Below, one piece after another: positions 61,135 through 64,000 of a stretch of 64,000 bases of DNA. The notes under the pieces are model-generated. The model searched no databases, was not told the origin of the DNA, and saw only the letters and a program-made list of their open reading frames with translations. The first letter of the stretch is position 1. Every line of letters starts with the position of its first letter. Origin of the DNA: Onthophagus taurus (Eukaryota; Arthropoda; Insecta; Coleoptera; Scarabaeidae); assembly GCF_036711975.1 (NCBI RefSeq), contig NC_091968.1:7378001-7442000 (forward strand), written 5' to 3'. The translations under genes were made by a program, and so were the position numbers.

Positions 61135-62200
61135 ATATTCATAAACAATTCAAATTAGAGTTAATTCAACTGAATCAAATTTTTTTAATAATATTTTAAA
61201 CGAATCTTTTTAATAGAATAAAAACAAGTTTAACAACAAAATTACAGTGTTGAAGAATTTGTTAACCATCTACAGAAGTCCATCAATTGGACCGCATTCT
61301 ACTGAGAGAAACCAAACCTTGTTTTTCCTTTCTGTAAAATCTCGGCCAATTAGAAAATGGTTGAAATAATTCATTAATAATAAATAAGAGAGCAAAAAAT
61401 AATAATATAAAAAATAATTTGGATGAAGTATATTATATTATACAAAATAAAAAGTTATTACTTAATTATAATTCTAAATACAAAGAGAGGACTGACCTAC
61501 GCCTGATTGAAATTTGTTGGGCAACCACCATAGGAGGCTTTTTTCTTTTTTCGAAAGGAGCCGCAAAGAGTGAAAGCTTTCGATTACATAAGAATCCCCC
61601 ATCGAACGTTTAATATATTCGGTCTCTAAAGACTTAAGACACTTGCTTAAGATAAGTTTCGTAATCGATTCGGGACGTAAATTTGAAACGTAATGTGAGT
61701 AGATAAAAGCGATAAAAGTTATATGAGGAAATGTTTAAGTTATAAAGAGATAATAAGAAAAAAATGGGGAATTACAAAATTTGAAGAACGTAATGCATTT
61801 ATAAGAAACTAATTAAATGAACGGAGAAAATAAGAAAACTACAAAAAGTGAATAAATCCTCGAACAATTAGCACGCTTTGCAGGTATACATAAAAGTGAG
61901 TGCTGATTCTAATTAGTTGCTCTACGTTTGCTGCTGTTGTTCAAAGAAATAGCACGCTGCACTTTGGACCCGTGGTCTGATCGATTTTATACGGGTTTGT
62001 GTCTCACGATTATAAGATTAAATGTGTAAAAAAAAATAACAAACCCACTTTTTATATACAAAAAGAAAAACATCTTATCAACACAATATAAAAGTATATA
62101 AGACTTCTTATTCTTTTATTTTTTTTTTTTCTAAAAATATATAGATATAAATTTAGCTATTTAGATTTATTTTTGCTAAAATATTGAGAAAATTATTATT
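61135..62200. other. Gene-free AT-rich stretch
   Basis: Short open frames only. GC-richer patches at 61490-61610 and 61860-61985 show no recognisable coding or RNA signature. Confidence 0.45.
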
Positions 62201-62204
62201 GTAA

Positions 62205-62397
62205 AAACTCGATTATAACGGATTAATACCGGGAAGGAAGTGTCCGTTACATAAATAATTTAAATGCACACAAATTCGGATGCGTTGCGTTCAGTCTACA
62301 TGGCTTTATTTTTATACCAAGGATGGTAGAATCTAAGAGGACTGATACATCCCGGGAATAAGTAGAAAGCTCGAAGGCCCGCTCGTGACGTCAGCTG
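62205..62397. repeat. Inverted copy of the 11508-11650 module
   Basis: CACAAATTCGGATGCGTTGC, GATGGTAGAATCTAAGAGGA and TCGAAGGCCCGCTCGTGACG correspond in inverse to 11508-11650. Both abut a TTATTCAGC-type end of the CTAG-rich repeat, so module and repeat share a junction. Confidence 0.75.
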
Positions 62398-63240
62398 AAT
62401 AACAATAAAACTAGAACTAACACTATTCATAGAACTAGAACCACCTTTAGAGACATTAGAGACGTGCGGCTCTAAAGTATAGTGTTAGTTCTAGCTTTAC
62501 ACTAGTATTATTATTATGTTGAACTAACACTATACCTGGAACTATAATCATTTGGGTTTAGCCGCACGTCTCTCAAGACGGCTAAACCCGAATGTTTCTA
62601 GTTCTAGGTATAGTGTTAGTTGTAGATTGACTAGTGTAAAACTAGAACTAACACTAGACCTAGATCTAGAACTTTAATCATTCTAGAAAAAAAACTAAAA
62701 CTAGAACTAACACTAGACCTAGATCTAGAACTAGAATCATTCGGTTTTAGCCGTCTTTAGAGACGTGTGGCTAAACCCAAATGATTCTAGTTCTAGGTAT
62801 AGTGTTAGTCGTAGATAGTAACAGTGTTAGTGTAAAACTAGAACTAACACTAGACCTAAAACTAGAAAATTTCGGGTTTAGCCGTGCGTTACAGAGTAGT
62901 TTTACACTAGACTATTACTATGTAGAACTGACACTATACATAACTCTATACAATAGTGCTGCTTTAAAACTAGAACTAACACTAGACCTAGAACTAGAAT
63001 CATTTGGATTTAGCCGCACGTCTCTCAAGACGGCTAAACCCAAATGATTCTAGTTCTAGGTCTAGCGTTAGTTCTAGGTCTAGCGTTAGTTCTAGGTCTA
63101 GTGTTAGTTCTAGTTTTAATTGCTATTCAGTGCTATATTGTTGTATATTATTGTTGAACTAAAAGTAGAACTAACACTATTCATAGAACTAGAAACAATC
63201 GGGTTTAGCTGTCTTATGGTTAAATCCGAATATTTTGAGT
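62398..63240. repeat. CTAG-rich hairpin repeat, cluster 12
   Basis: At least six units, including TTTAGCCGCACGTCTCTCAA then GACGGCTAAACCC (62557-62588 and 63009-63039). A short tandem TCTAGCGTTAGTTCTAGG occurs near 63061-63110. The repeat creates an 88-codon low-complexity open frame ('KLELTLDLELESFGFSR') that is not a gene. Confidence 0.88.
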
Positions 63241-63244
63241 CTTC

Positions 63245-64000
63245 ACACGCACGATAATGTAAACAAAGAAAAGTTAATTTAATATCTTAACCTAAAAAAA
63301 AAGTCAAAAATTGAAATGACAAAATTAAAACGCAAATTGAATTTTTAAGAAAAATTACTTAAAATTATTTGAGGCATCAATCAAATTTCAATAAAATGAA
63401 ATAATTATAAAGTTTATTGAAAAGAAATGCTTATTTACATCGTAAAATTTTTAAACAGAAAAAAGTTTTGACATATTTTAAGGTGTTATTACTAAATTAT
63501 TTGAAGGTTATGAATTATTACCATATTAATTTAATTATTGACTTATAATTCATACATAAATCTTACATAACATGATTTTTAAAATATGTGACTCAGTTCC
63601 TCCAATTGCTGAGGTTAATTAATTTTTTTGTACCCATGTGAAATTGGTTGTAACAGTTTTTAATTTGATCTCTATAGAATCGGTTTCTTCATCTCTTTTT
63701 GCAGCAATAATAATTTATTAATTCAATAGAGTTAGAAAGAGATCAAATTCTAATTCTGTCTGTCTATGCTTTCAGGTTTAAATAAATTTCGGTGGCGACC
63801 TTATCAAATAAAGTCAAGGTCACTCACCGAGGCTCAATGATTTATTTTATGAACCTAAAACTGGTCATCATATTATAACGTCTCGATTAACTAAGCCGAG
63901 GCAGTACAATTAACATCATATATATTCAAAACTGTTGAAAACATTATTACTAACAACACATTGTAACGCCTCGGGAGCGATTAATTCTGGCTATATCAGA
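63245..64000. other. AT-rich end of window, nothing recognised
   Basis: No coding sequence, RNA gene or repeat ends could be supported. AGAGATCAAATTCTAATT near 63738 is an inverse of AATTTGATCTCT near 63663, suggesting a small hairpin. Confidence 0.4.

Noticed and set aside
62781..63047. 88-codon frame with repeated 'KLELTLDLELE' motifs
   Set aside because: It is a conceptual reading of the CTAG-rich repeat; the period follows the DNA repeat and there is no gene context.

Overview
The window looks like insect genomic DNA, most likely from a beetle; I infer the order only loosely. The reasons are a seven-transmembrane insect odorant receptor gene, AT-rich sequence with spliceosomal introns, insect orthologues of rumpelstiltskin (hnRNP M-like) and Fem-1, and a very dense, nested load of DNA transposons and non-LTR retrotransposons. 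Three host genes can be supported. (1) A complete odorant receptor at 57-1405 (+). (2) A three-RRM hnRNP M/rump orthologue coding at 14775-21319 (+), with a likely noncoding first exon ending at 12727. (3) A Fem-1 (FEM1A/C class) gene at 31332-45736 (-), missing only the short exon that carries its first ~20 codons.

Layout. 1.4-8.5 kb is a five-deep nest: hAT remnant > Tc1/mariner-like element > second hAT > pogo/Tigger-like element > CR1/Jockey-type LINE. 8.7-11.1 kb is a hAT-like element holding a palindromic MITE, which holds a mariner exactly at its centre. 11.2-12.05 kb is one of about a dozen clusters of a CTAG-rich hairpin repeat family. 12.6-21.6 kb is the rump gene; its introns carry a 20-bp minisatellite, CRE-bearing MITEs and a Mutator-like transposase remnant. 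23.6-28.55 kb is a Charlie-like hAT with three smaller elements inside. 28.7-30.5 kb holds repeats and a LINE/DUF7869 chimera. 31.3-45.7 kb is Fem-1. Its 12.3-kb intron contains a mariner of the plant Stowaway/DD39D type, which itself contains an intact pogo-like transposon and a doubly nested MITE; the intron also holds a Jockey LINE.

46.7-50.1 kb is a degenerate ~255-bp tandem array. 52.45-56.78 kb is a 4.3-kb foldback element: two oppositely oriented arrays of an exact 162-bp unit, terminal inverted repeats and a 9-bp target duplication. 57.8-59.8 kb is a dead piggyBac, and 60.0-60.7 kb is a Harbinger-like MITE. Both of these and the foldback element sit inside copies of the CTAG-rich hairpin repeat, which appears to act as a landing zone.

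The host genes show no functional linkage to each other. The interest of the window lies in its layered mobile-element history, which can be read from target-site duplications and interrupted reading frames. All family assignments rest on recognising motifs by eye; no database search was run.
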